From: Papaver somniferum
Lineage: Eukaryota; Streptophyta; Magnoliopsida; Ranunculales; Papaveraceae
Direction of reading: 5' to 3'
DNA length: 64,000 nt
Assembly: GCF_003573695.1 (NCBI RefSeq)
Contig: NC_039362.1
Location: forward strand, 176,337,690 to 176,401,689
The notes under the pieces were generated by a model. That model searched no databases. It was given only the letters and a program-made list of their open reading frames with translations, and was not told the origin of the DNA. Below are positions 48,181 to 59,929 of the stretch, piece after piece (position 1 is the first letter of the stretch; each line of letters opens with the position of its first letter). The translations under genes and the position numbers were made by a program.

Positions 48181-49103
48181 CCTGTCCAGATTGGGGTATA
48201 CCCAGATTAATTGGGGTATACCCAATAAGATAAAATCTGGTCATTATGAAATAAAACCAAGCCATCCCTTAACCTTGTATTTTCTAAATGGCTAATATGT
48301 CCTTGTTTAATTAATATTAAAAATTCTGATTAGGTTAATTAATTAAGTAGATTAAATTTTCTCAAATTATGAAATTGAGTTATGAAATTTTTTTTTGATT
48401 GAACTTATTTGGGAAGGTTTTTGATGAAATTTTTTTGTTTTGAGAATATCTTTTGGAACAGAAATGAAAGCACACTACTTTAACACTTCTAAAGAGGGGA
48501 TTGCAAAGATGTTGTAGAAATCATACTCAAAATTAGATCAGAAATCAACAATTTCAGTTCTGAAAGTATGAAAAGTCGGCAAGGTCGACGATGAAGACCT
48601 TACCGACTTTTTTTTTTGACATAAGGAGACGACAGAAAAAAAGTCGGCAAGGTCTTCAAAAAATACCCCGTCGGCTGTTGAAAATACCCTACCGGCTGTT
48701 GAAAATACCCCGTCGCTGTTGAGAAAAATGTATTAGTCGGCAAGGTTTTCAAAAAATACCCTGTCGACTGTTTATTAGTCGGCAAGGTCTTCAAAAAATA
48801 CCTTGCCGGCTGTTGAAAAATTTTTACAGTCGCCATGGCTATTATGAAAAATCGGCAAGATATGCATGTCACGACCTTGCCGGCTGTATTGGCCGGCAAG
48901 GTCTTCAAAAAATACCTAATCACCAATTTTAGAGAAGAGAGATTAGAGAAGAGAGATTAGGGAAGATTAAGAGTTTTTTAATTTTAGGGTTTAATTTTCA
49001 ATTAATTAGTTCAAGGATATTAAAATAAAATCACCAATTTTGACCACCCCTTAGCAAGAACACTAGGTCCATTTAGATTTGGGTATAACCTAATCAAGCC
49101 AGG
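48181..49103. mobile_element. hairpin-array DNA element B (perfect 8-bp TSD)
   Basis: Left end CCTGTCCAGATTGGGGTATA; the right end reverse complements to CCTGGCTTGATTAGGTTATA. The perfect target duplication ATGTAGAA is at 48173-48180 and 49104-49111. Same family as element A (38633-39745), in opposite orientation. The array at 48568-48920 fills the interior. The 108-codon minus-strand frame at 48600-48926 is only the array translated. No transposase. Confidence 0.88.
48568..48920. repeat. array of GTCGGC hairpin units in element B
   Basis: Units follow the plan AGTCGGCAAGGT-CTTCAAAAAAT-ACC(C/T)TGTCG(A/G)CT, repeated with substitutions and interleaved GTTGAAAAT spacers. The unit is the reverse complement of the element A unit (GTCGGCAAGGT...AAAAAATACCCTGCCGAC), confirming common descent. 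Confidence 0.8.
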
Positions 49104-49111
49104 ATGTAGAA

Positions 49112-50079
49112 GGTTTTTGTTTTTTTTGAAAGGTATGCAGAAGGTTTTAAACCTGGGATTATTTTGTTATACTATAAGGAAACGGCTCCATGCATTGTCC
49201 ATATAAATTAATATAGGTCGTGTATAAATCTTGGGAAAGCTAATGGTCTCCCAGCCCAGCGTGTCCAAAAATCCAGTATGAAATTTGCTAAGAAAATACT
49301 GGATATCTTAATACGTCTTAAAGGAAAATTCAAGCTGTGCAAGTGAAAATTGGAAGAAACAAAGCTAGATTTCGAAAAACATTGGTATGAGTGTGCCTAG
49401 AATCAAGATAACACCCTCAAAAATACAAGAAGAAGCGAATGTCTCAACCGAGTACTATCTAAACAAATTCATCAAGTTCAATGGTTTTAAACGAATCAAC
49501 ATTTATAGACCAACTGAGTATTAACACCAAAGTATCTGTAATATAAGAGCTTAAAGTTTTTCTCCTTTGCTTCTTGGCTATCAAAATGTCGTTTCTCCGA
49601 ACCTAATGGACCACCCTATCACAAATGGCAAACAATACCTCAAGAAGATAAATGACTTGGTTTAAATCTTTTCATGTCCATAAAAATTCGATAACTGTCC
49701 TAGGATGAATCCAAATAATACCCAGTTGTTGTAAAGACATTCCCAAATCTTCCAAGTAAAAGGATATTGAAGAAACACCTTATTATCTTCTCACTATTAT
49801 GCTTCAAGAAAAAGAAAAAATAACTCCTCACATATTCACCACCGTGACTCAAAATTCGCATGGTTACTAAAGACGGAAGTATACCGATTCAGTAATACAA
49901 TGGCTAGGAGTATTTTGTTTCACATGGATTAGTTTCCACCCTAGTAAAATGGGAACCCGCCTTTAACAATCGTGCAAAAACATAATTCCACAACAGTGAA
50001 GGTGTAAGCCAAGTGTAAGTCGAGTGTTCACCATATGTCTAGGACACTGAACAGTGAGTGATTACTGCTTTAGGAGTAT
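49112..50079. other. intergenic, no gene recognised
   Basis: AT-rich DNA without a supported exon, RNA gene or terminal repeat. Confidence 0.35.
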
Positions 50080-50310
50080 CCAGCTTCTGCTTAATTCGCC
50101 TACTTCTTCTTGTTTTTCTGTAATATGATTTCCATTCTTTCCTAATCTCTGTAAACCGGGAATTATTGAAATCAAACTTGAATTCATATCTTCTTTATAA
50201 AACCCAAAACCCAAATCCATGAACCCTTTTAATTCTTCAAACTCAAGATCCGATAAGCTTTTACTGCTCTCCATCTTGTTCAATCTTTTACCCTTGAGCA
50301 TCAATTTATT
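50080..50310 (-). pseudogene. partial duplicate of the DUF1685 gene
   Basis: The minus strand encodes NKLMLKGKRLNKME, then LSDLEFEELKGFMDLGFGF and IIPGLQRLGKN, nearly the same as the gene at 45391-46069. It starts exactly at the NKLMLKG block and stops matching soon after the LQRLG block. The first exon part and the RPYLSEAW C-terminus are missing. It reads through without a stop in the copied part, and retains about eight codons after LQRLGK that the other copy has lost. Confidence 0.8.
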
Positions 50311-50407
50311 TGAATAGGTCATAGACTCCCTATGCTTGATAAAGATAAATTTAGATGGATAGTAAAGGCTTTTAATGACAGAGGTATATGGTTTGCTCAC
50401 AAAACTG

Positions 50408-50586
50408 TGTTGAGTCTAATTTCATTAAGTGATATTTATATGATTACATTGGAATATAGATCGAGATACATAACAAGAAAAGCAAAGGAATAGCTACGAC
50501 TAAAGAATAGGGAAAACAAACCTAATTAGCTAGAGAATAGGTAGAACAATTGTCACAAAAGAAGACTAGGAAAGCTAGTTACAACA
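50408..50586 (-). repeat. short copia LTR, 179 bp
   Basis: Starts TGTTG and ends CAACA (5-bp inverted ends) and contains TATAAATAT-like sequence on the minus strand at about 50428-50440. It lies just outside the Athila-like element 2, on the side expected for the 3' LTR of the minus-strand copia remnant that resumes at 58049. The distance to that remnant's purine tract (about 60 bp after removing element 2) is longer than usual, so the exact inner boundary is uncertain. Confidence 0.55.
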
Positions 50587-50601
50587 ATATGTACGTGTAT
50601 G

Positions 50602-52229
50602 TGATAGACGCATTTATGTGTCTAATATAGCTCATTTGTATATATTGTTAGTACTCGATATTGTACTTATTTGATTATTTTATGTATTTGTAGGTGTTTT
50701 TGGAAAATAATCACTTGCGGCGAATTTGGCTAAAAATGTGGCATTTGGACCTCCGTTGATAACGTACCGGAAGCGCCTCAGAAGTGTACCGGAAGTATCC
50801 CAGAAATACCCCGGAGGAACCCCGAAAAAAGTGCGGAAAATGCCCCAGAGGACACTTGCTATACGGATCCTTGATTTTGGATAAGGGGTAACCTAATTAC
50901 TAAGGGGTGACCCATTTCCAGGCAGCTGCTAAAGGGACACCAGAACTGGATAGGGGGAGGTCTTCTTCAAATTTCAAATACTGGTTTTGGCGGGAAAGGC
51001 CATGCATTTCGCTGTTGATTTTTGATCCGATTGTTGGAGCTGTTTTAGGGAGATTAAACACCGGAAATTGATTGGGCTGGACGTGATATGGATCTAAAAT
51101 TCTAGTATGGATGATTTCATGGGCTTAATTGGGCTAGAATATCCGGGAGAAGCAATCAAAGTTAAAACAGAGAGACGTGTCCTGTTGTGCACTTTCAAAG
51201 ATTTTTGAGAGATTTCTGGAGGAATTTGACGATGGATTAACATGTACATGGTCTTATTCAAGTCTAGGGAAGAGTTTGGTAGCTATTTTATAGCTAACAA
51301 CACGTGAAAAAGCTCAACAGAAGGGATTATTCTCTCAACAGCGCAGAGAAGAAAAAGTCGGAATTTATACGAGTTATTTGGGATTTGAGGGCTATATAAG
51401 AGTGGTTTCAAGTCATAGAAAAGTTTAGAAACCCTTAGAAGAGAGTTTAGAGTCCAGGAGAGCCGAGGAGAAGCGATTACAGAGAGTTATTGTTGCTGCT
51501 GCTGCTGCTGTTCGAGGAGGAAGAAGAAGACGAAGAACAGACCTGCTAAGGCAGTCGTTCTTCGTCAGTCTTAAAACCAGAAACTGTGTCGTTGTTTTAC
51601 AGCAACAGAAAAGTATCGTATAATTTTCAGCACTTACCCCTTTGTAACAGTGACGCTGTAACACCACTACAGCGTTGCAAATTCCTTTTTCATCTTATAT
51701 TCATCAATAAGAACACCTATTTTAGCCATGAATTTATCTTGTGAGTGTGTTTTTGGGATGAGGAGCTAAACCCATTAGCCAAGGCGACGGAGGAAGCCAT
51801 TGGTCCTTATTTATGGTATAATTCTAACTTTATTATTTATTTGCAATATTATTACATGATTATTTGCATGGAATTTTAATTGAAAAATTGATTTTTATTG
51901 AATAATTGTGATTCATTTTGATGGAGCATGCTTAGTTTAAGACTCTTGATGTTTCATGCTTGGTGTTTACATTTATTACTTCAAAAATCTACAAAAGGCA
52001 TAATATTAGAATCACTCTAAAAAAAAAAATTGCATGAATATTAATTATTAGAATTTATCAAATAATGGGTCAATGGTGGAATCCAAGTCTTGGTGTTTTT
52101 CTCTAAAGGTTTGAACTATTTTATTTATTTGTGTGTTTAATTTAAATCTAAAAAAAAATTGTTTTCTTCACAAGTCTGAAAAGACCCCTTTTTACCACTA
52201 CTACTACAATCACTAGTTGAAAACCATCA
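50602..52229 (+). repeat. 5' LTR of element 2
   Basis: 1628 bp with the same TGATAGAC(A/G)CAT start as element 1. A TATATAAG box at 51393-51400 is followed by a GCT-repeat-rich transcribed leader at about 51490. The LTRs of elements 1 and 2 are alike at the ends but have diverged in the middle, so they are relatives and not copies. Confidence 0.85.
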
Positions 52230-52235
52230 AATTTT

Positions 52236-52253
52236 TGGCGCCGCTGCCGGGGA
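52236..52253 (+). other. primer-binding site of element 2
   Basis: TGGCGCCGCTGCCGGGGA, six bases after the LTR, is the classic Athila/Ty3 site complementary to tRNA-Asp. Confidence 0.85.
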
Positions 52254-53361
52254 TTTGTGTTTAGGTAGCATTTTTTTTTAGATTTTTTTTATTATTATTC
52301 TTGTTCTTCTTTACGTTTTTGGTTTTTTTTGTTTCCTTGCAGATTTTTGAAAGTTGGAGCGAAAGACAATTTTGCCAAAGCTTGTGGTGATTTACTTAAA
52401 GTTTGGGAGCGAAAAGCAAAGCTAAAGGAGCGAAAGAAGAAGAATTTTATTTATTTATTTTGATAAAAAGAGAGAAAAAAAAAGAGAGACATTTTTTTTG
52501 TAATTTTTTTTTTATTAGACTTTCTTTTCTTTTGTATTTTTTTTTATGGACTTTGGACATTAATTTTGGGACATTTTTATTTTTATTTTTTTTTAACCCT
52601 ACGGAAGGGTACCCTTAAATATAAACTGTTTGCAGGGAAGGACGACGATTACGATATCGTCTCGGCCCCTCGGGTTCGCACACGGCATAGGAGTCGTGGC
52701 CCGAGTCGACTTCAGCGGTTCTTCGCCCGTCTGGTACGGGAGGTAAAATTCTAAACACCCGCGAATCTCCTGCAAGCGGGTTACTGGACTCCTTAAGGTG
52801 AATATATGCTGAGGACTTGAATATGGACTGTTTTTAAATTCCTAGTAAAGGGCAAGGACTGGACCATATAAGATAAGGGTTCGGATTTCATCACCGCTCC
52901 CTTCTTGCCCGCCTTAGGAAAACGAAACCTAAAGCGAACCTAAGCCTAAAATTTGGACTAGAAAGAGACCTATAGGGTATCGAGCTTAACAGGACAATCA
53001 TTCGAAAAATATTGGTTACTCTTTTAAGCACACCTTGAAGTTCTTGACGGTTACTGCGAGTTGAATGCGTGACTGCGCCGCATTGGATCGGTGAGGTTTT
53101 GGGTATCAAAGCTCCACTGAGCTTCCCTCGCCTCGATTCAACTTGTTTTAACTCGGATTGATTCCAGAGGGGTTTGCTCAAATTGTAACGAATTCCCTTT
53201 CGAAGGATTATAAGCTGGTCTAGAAACAATCTAAGTGGAGCCATCATGCTTGTTGTTTGCTAGAAATCTTTAGGTTTGCTGTGGTAAAGTCGAGTCAGCC
53301 TGTTGTGTGATTGCTAGACCCTTCCTGTTAGGATTTTTATTTCTTTTTGAATTCTTTTTAG

Positions 53362-54830
53362 TGTATGCCCGATTTTGTTAGGGCTTGGAAAAGAGATACT
53401 CTAGGTCGATTGATTAGCGAAAAACCTAGTAGTTCTTCTGATTTAAGCAGGGAGCTCGAAGACCTTCTTTGGAGAGCCCTGTTTTTGGAAACTTCTTTTG
53501 AGAATCTTCTCTGAGGATAGTACCCCTAGTACTCCAGTTGTGCCAACGATGGCAACTTTGAAAGATTACATGTTCCCAACTAGGACCAACCGAGCTTCAT
53601 GCATTAAATTGCCAGCCACTACGGCTAATTTCGAGATAAAACCTAGTATTCTTCAATGATCCCTATATTCTTAGGAAAAGATGATGAGAACCCTTATTTT
53701 CATATTAGGGACTTTGAGGAAATCTGTGGGACAATTAGGATAAAGGACCTTACCGATGAAGTCTTGAAACTTAAGATGTTTCCCTTTTCTTTGAGAGACA
53801 AAGCCAAGACCTGGCTTAACAACCTACCGTCTGAATCCATAGAAACATGGCAGGAACTTATCGCTGCCTTCTATATGAAATTCTACCCTAAGCATAAAAC
53901 TGCAGCTGTTAGGCAGAAAATTAGTGCTAGTGTGCAACAAGAGGGAGAGTCTCTTTATAGGTTTTTAGAGCGATTCAATGATCTCCTATCTCAGTGTCCT
54001 CACCATGGATTTGATAATATGAAACTTGTACAGATTATTTATGATGGTTTAGACTATTCGACCAAAGCCATGGTTGAGTCTATGTGCGCTGGTGAGTTCA
54101 CTAGTAAAAATGCTGATGATGCTTTTACCTTCTTAGGAGCTATCGCTGAAAAATCCCAACAGTGGGAATCTTGTGTTGAACCCCCTAAAAGACTCTTGGT
54201 CAATAGAAGTAGCACCAATATGGTAGATACGAGTTTTGCGTCAGATGCTAAGTTTGCTGCTTTATCCAGAAGGTTAGAAGCTTTAGAAATGGGTCAGTCT
54301 AAAAATAGGTCCCTTGTTGAACCTAATAGAGCCTCTCAAGTCTCTAGTTGTGGAATAGAGCCCGATAATTCATTTTGGGAAGGTCAGTTAGTGAAGAACA
54401 AGCCCATGCTGTCTATAACAACTCTAGGTTTGAGAACCGTCAGAAGTTTGACCCATACTCAGAAACCTACAACCCTGGTTGGAGAAACCATCCTAATTTC
54501 TCTTGGTCTAAGGGCCAGAGTCAAGGCCAGTCTAGCAATCTCAGCCTCCCCCAGGTTTTGGTTTTAAGAACTCTTCAGGTCAAACCCAGTTTCAGAACAC
54601 TTCCGAGAAAAAGATCTCTACCTTAGAGGAAGCTATCACTATGTTAGCAAATAACCATGAATGCTATCAAAGAACCACATGAGCTTTCAACAAGAAACTA
54701 GGCAGAATTGAAGAATACTTCCCAGAGTCTTGCCAAGTTAGAACTTCAAGTAGGACAAATAGCTAAGTTTATAGTGAGAGAGAGATGGAAGGTTCCCTAG
54801 TCATACTGATCCTAACCCTAAGGAGAGAAA
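53362..54830 (+). pseudogene. Athila-type gag, frameshifted
   Basis: The start codon at about 53365 (MPDFVRAWKR) opens a frame that breaks near 53513 and again at 53657, where a base is missing before the capsid part. The retrotransposon gag domain is at 53656-54180, with landmarks FSLRDKAKTWLNNLP, FYMKFYP, GESLYRFLERF and CPHHGF. A further shift near 54410 precedes a YNPGWRNHPNFSW block, and stops follow at about 54680-54830. The end merges into AVTTLRSGK at 54847. It would encode the particle shell protein; it is not functional now. Confidence 0.8.
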
Positions 54831-54842
54831 TCGTACAATCAT

Positions 54843-55625
54843 GTGAATGCTGTCACAACCCTAAGAAGTGGAAAGAAAGTTGACAACAAGGTCGCCATGC
54901 CTGATAGTGAACATGCTGTAGTTCACCCTGCTGAGCCAGAAAATGAGGAGACTGATAGAGTCTCCAAAGAGACCAATGAGGGTCCTGTTGAGCCTCACTT
55001 TGTTCCCAGAGCCCCGTTTCCCCAGCTGCTAGTTCCGACTAAGAGGGAGTCCAACTTTAATGATATATTGGAGGTTTTTAAGCAGGTTAATATCAACCTT
55101 CCATTATTAGATGCAATTAGGCAGATTCCCTCTTATGCCAAGTTCCTTAAGGACTTGTGTACGCGAAAGCGTAAGCTCAGTGTCCAGAAGAAAGCCTTCA
55201 TAGCTAGTCATGTGAGTTCTATTATTCAGAATACCACTACTCCTAAGTATAAAGACCCAGGGTCCCCTACCATTTCTTGTACAATAGGTAAGTACCGTGT
55301 TGAGAAAGCGTTGCTTGACTTAGGAGCCAGTGTGAACTTACTGCCATACCATGTGTACCTTAAGCTAGGACTTGGTGAGATGAAACCTACCCAGATAACA
55401 CTCCAGTTAGCTGATAGGTCCGTTAAAATCCCTCGTGGTGTGATCGAGGATGTTCTTATTGAGGTCGACAAGTTTATTTATCCAGTGGATTTCGTGGTCC
55501 TAGATACCCAACCTGTCCCCGACCCAGAGAACCAAATACCTGTGATTTTAGGTCGCCCATTCTTAGCTACGTCTAATGCGATCATAAACTGTCGAAATGG
55601 TATTATGAATCTTCTTTTGGTAATA
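54843..55625 (+). pseudogene. Athila-type retropepsin region
   Basis: An open frame of 261 codons starting in the gag tail and covering the aspartic protease. The active-site triad lies in DLGASVNLLP at about 55318-55347; Athila proteases often have DxGA here, and this copy has Leu where Thr or Ser is usual. The flap and second half (VPDPENQIPVILGRPFLAT) are intact to about 55575. The frame ends shortly after, and no polymerase follows in any frame, so the reading frame is a leftover of a larger polyprotein. Confidence 0.75.
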
Positions 55626-55694
55626 TGACTATTGAGCTGAATATTTTTAATGTAAACAAGCTACATTCTGAGCTAGATAACATGTATTGAAGAG

Positions 55695-56679
55695 GTGAAC
55701 ATGATAGGAACCTTAGTTCAGGAGTCATTACCAAACATCGTATCGGAAAATACATTGGAGAGTTGTTTATCCCATTTTAGCCTGGATTTCGACGATAATA
55801 GTAACATTGAACAAGTTAATGCTCTGTTGGATTCTGTTCCTATGTTAGATATTGATATATGGAAAAATAGGTTCGAACCATTACTAGCTTCTGAGTCTAT
55901 CTTAACACCTTATTTAAAAGAGCCTCCTGAGTTGGAGTCTAATTATAATTTTTGGCCCACCCGAGTCTTTCCCTGTGATTATAGCTTCCGATTTGGATAG
56001 TGATCAGGAAAGTAGGCCAGAGACCGTGCTTCAAGAAAATAAGGAAGCCTTAGAGTGGACCATAGAAGATATGAAGCAAGCTGAGGATGAACCACCTGAT
56101 TATGACTTAGAGAAAGCAATTGACCTTTTTCAAGAACCCGATGGTCTAGAAATTAGGAACATTGTGACTAGTCATTGTAGAGGCACCCAAAATTCTAAGT
56201 TTGGGGGTAGAGAACTAGAAGAATCTCTTGAGTATTTTAAGGACTGGGAAGATCCGGAAATTCAAGCAATAATGAGAGGTTTGTGTGAGAGTAGTGAAAA
56301 CCCTAAGTTTGGGGCTAATAATGATTCTTGTGATCGTCAATTATCCCCATTAGAAGTCCCTAACTTGGGACTCGAGCCTAGTGAGGTATTCCATGAGTCT
56401 ATTCAGACTCCACAACCCGATCCTCCTGATAATGTCCAGGAAAAAATCCATATATTAGAGACCTGTTTTTCGGATGAATCTGTTTGCCGAGACACTCATA
56501 TGAAGCCCAAGTGGGCACTCCAGATAAATCCAGTTGTCTTGCGAGAAACTTTAGATCAGGTTGTGCTCTTTCTGCTCATTTTTCTGATCTTGACCATTTG
56601 TCTCCTATTAGTGGCAGTTCTATTTGGTCTTATGGACCCACAATTGTTTCGACTATTGGTATACGACTTTGGAAGGTGA
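55695..56679 (+). pseudogene. pre-polymerase linker fused to the family-specific ORF
   Basis: Two overlapping frames (55695-56000 and 55975-56679). The first ends in a KEPPELES block that in Athila polyproteins lies just before reverse transcriptase. The second opens with IIASDLDSDQES and EALEWTIEDMK, the usual lead-in to polymerase, but then passes directly into acidic sequence similar to the element 1 ORF (AIDLFQE ... SKFGG; VPNLGLE). The whole reverse transcriptase, RNase H and integrase region is therefore missing at about 56090. A hydrophobic stretch at about 56570-56640 could be a membrane segment. Confidence 0.65.
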
Positions 56680-57220
56680 AAATTATTTTTGAGGTATTTG
56701 ATGTCTAGCTAATGACTATAAATTTAGCATTTACTGGGAGGCTCCCGCGTTCATGTGATACGGTAATATCCTTCCTTATTTCTTTTCCCTCCAGTGGTAA
56801 TAGTTTCTCCTTGTTCATGCTTTTAATTTGATCTTTAGAACATTGAGGACAATGTAAGATTTAAGTTTGGGGGTGGGGAAGAAACACTTTTTGTCACCTT
56901 TTTGCAATAAATAAACTCCAGAGCCTAGAAATTTATGCCTATTGAGGATTGCACTAACTAATCTAAGTGGATGGAAGCATTTTGATTGTAGGAGTTTGAG
57001 GAACAAATCTGATTAGATGGAAACATCTAAAGAGTCTATTCATAAAAGCACAGAGCTCAGGTGTTAGAAATAACATGATAGTTTCACCATATCTCGTTGA
57101 GTCCTTTTCACTTCTATTTTTATTTTATTTTGTTTTTAAACTATGTTTCTCTAAGTGATAGGTGGGGCCCGCGATTCAAGTTGTTACCAATGCTAGGGTG
57201 AATTAGAGTGATTGAGATAC

Positions 57221-57353
<133 letters not shown>

Positions 57354-58048
57354 AAGAAAGAAAGAAATTGAGACCAGACCATTTGACCAAAAGGAATAAA
57401 TTCAATAAAGTCGACCACTGGTACCCTTGTATATGCCAGTTGTGTTGACCTAGAGTTAGGTTATCGACCACTGGTACCCTTGTATATGCCAGTGTGTTGA
57501 TATTAGTCAGACTAGTATCTCAATCCATTAGGATAAGTTCATTTTGGCGGAGGCCTTCAGACAGATATGGGAAACGCCGTTCACTTAGTAAACATCAAAA
57601 CCATCTATGTTTTTCTATATCCATCTTCTTGATCTATCCATGTGATTAGTTTTGACTCCGAATATGATGTCCATAGTGCAACTATCTGAGTAGAGCTCTG
57701 TCACTTTATATGAATTTTAGTATGCTTGAGTGCAAACTCGTGTACAGCAATTGGAATTTCGCATCAGGGTACTTCTTCCTGTAGTCAATAAGTATGCCAA
57801 CCAAGGAGATTCTTTAGTGCCTTCCAAGGTTCTGCGTAGATAGCTAAGGTCTGGAGTACAGGTTTTGTGGGTATATCTCTGGTAAGCCCTCCCGAGACTA
57901 TAACTCGGCCACTAGGGCCACCTAGGGGTTTAAAGGCTTATTGCATACGCTAAATGCAATCGACGATGCCTGCGACAGTGAGTTAGGATTTTATTTTGTA
58001 GTTTTGATTTGCTCGGGACTAGCAAATAATAAGTTTGGGGGCAGTATG

Positions 58049-59246
58049 TACGAGTGCAAGTTTATCAATAAGATGATAAACTTAATACCCCCTCAAGTTG
58101 GAGCGGTAGAGTCAGAACGAACGCCCAACTTGCTAACCAGACGACCAAATTGTGGAGCTCCTAGTGGTTTTGTAATCGGCAAGTTGATTGGAAGACTGAA
58201 GATGTTGTGGTAAAATCAACCCACTGAGTAACTTTTCACGAACAAAGTAACAATCTATTTCAATATTTTTAGCCCGCTCATGGAAGACTGGATTATGAGC
58301 AATGTGTATTGCAACTTGACTATCCCAAGAAATATGGATAGGAAGAGGACATGAAATACACATGTGATTAAAGAGATACCGTAACCACTTTAGTTCAGCA
58401 GTGAGATTAGCTAAAGCTCTATATTCTGCCTCAGCAGAAGAACGAGCCACGGTAGGTTGTTTCTTGGATTTCCAAGAAACAGGACTGTCACCTATGGTGA
58501 CAAGATAACTTGTCGTGGAACGACGAGTAAAAGGGAAACCTACCCAGTCTGAATATGTGTAGCCATGCAAAGATAGCGAACTAGATGAAGATAGAAAAAT
58601 ACTATGGCCAATTGTGCCTTTTGGATTACGTAAAACCCGATGAGCAGCATCAAGATGAGCTGTGTGGGGTTTCTGCATGAACTGACTTAAGTAATTAACC
58701 GAGTATGTAATATCTGGACGAGTAACGGTAAGATATAGGAGACGCCCAATAAGACGTCGAAATTGACTTGGATCAGTTAATACCTTAATATCAGTAGGCA
58801 GTAACTTGAGATTTGTATGCATCGGAAAAGATGAAACACGAGCCCCTGTAAGGCCAGAGTCCTTAAGAATATCTAGGACATATTTTCTTTGGCAGAGAAA
58901 AATACCTTGGGAGAACGAGAGACCTCAATTCCCAAAAAGTATTGTCATCGATTTATAGAAAACTAAGAAGCAAGACGCAACTTCAGTGATTTTATGAAGT
59001 TACCATCTGTGCCAGTGATAATTATGTTATCGACAAGAACAAATATCGAAGTTGTTCCTTGATGATATTTGAAAAGAGAGTTATTACATAGAGATTTTTG
59101 AAAACCTTCAGCTAGCAAAGCTGATGAAAGTTTGGCAAACCATTGGCGAGATGCTTGTTTTAAGCCATAAAGAGATTTCTTAAGTTTGAGGACTTTAAAC
59201 TCACCTTTGCGAGCCAGACCATGAGGAGGTTTCTTATAGATATCTT
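58049..59246 (-). pseudogene. copia reverse transcriptase (end) and RNase H, truncated
   Basis: Minus-strand remnant of a Ty1/copia polyprotein. From right to left: KKPPHG and LKKSLYGLKQASRQW near 59225-59150, a DNIIITG block near 59035 where YVDD would stand, and FLGIEVSRS near 58925. RNase H follows from 58822 (GRLLYLTVTRPDITYSVNYL, RRSTTSYL, ISWDSQ), with QPTVARSSAEAEYRAL near 58440. Stops and shifts break the polymerase. In RNase H the DADW motif is reduced to SDW, losing a catalytic Asp. The purine tract TTGAGGGGGTATTA is at 58083-58096. The 5' part, including integrase and gag, is cut off at about 59246. Confidence 0.85.
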
Positions 59247-59469
59247 ATGCTTACCTCGCAACAAGGCCCATATTCCAAGCTAAGCAGGGGACTTAATGTT
59301 GATGGTGGTTTTTGAACAAGGGGTAAAACCGTAAAACCTCATGTATAGCATGACGTCACCGGTGACACTAGCACATTTATTAGAGAATTTAACGCGCTTA
59401 TGTCAAAATTACCAGGGTACCCTTTTTCAAATACTAAATTAGGGTTTCGATGCGCGAAACTCTAAGTTC

Positions 59470-59830
59470 ACACATACCGCACAACCATTACACAAAAAGC
59501 ATGGCAAGCATGCCAAATGCACGCACCGTTCAATCATTGTGCAGAACATAGCAATTGCACGCACCGTGCAATCACTGCGCAAAAGCATGGCAATCATGCC
59601 ACTCACACATGTCACACAACATGCCAAATGCACGTACCGTGCAAACATCGCGCAGAACATAGCAATTTCACGTATCGTGCTATCATTGTGCAAAAGCATG
59701 GCAAACATGCCAAAATGCACGCACCGTGCACTCATCACACAAAACATAGCAATTGCATGTACGATGCAATCATTGTGCAAAATATGGCAACCATGCCAAA
59801 CCACAAATAAACACGCAGGATATGGCAACC
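59470..59830 (+). repeat. degenerate short repeats of the GCACCGTGCAATCATTGTGC type
   Basis: Words CAC(G/A)TACCGTGCAA, ATCATTGTGCAAAA, CATAGCAATTGCAC and CATGGCAA(C/T)CATGCCA recur about every 50-60 nt. The many overlapping Cys/His-rich frames on both strands come from the repeat. Confidence 0.7.
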
Positions 59831-59929
59831 GTGTCAAACCGCAAAGCAACGCGCAATCATCACGCTAACCATGCCAAAAATCCAAAACGCACCACCATTG
59901 CACAAAATGGCAACCATGCCAAAAACGGG

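Noticed and set aside
48600..48926. 108-codon repetitive protein with YFLKTLPT repeats
   Set aside because: Translation of the hairpin array in element B; no start context or conservation expected.
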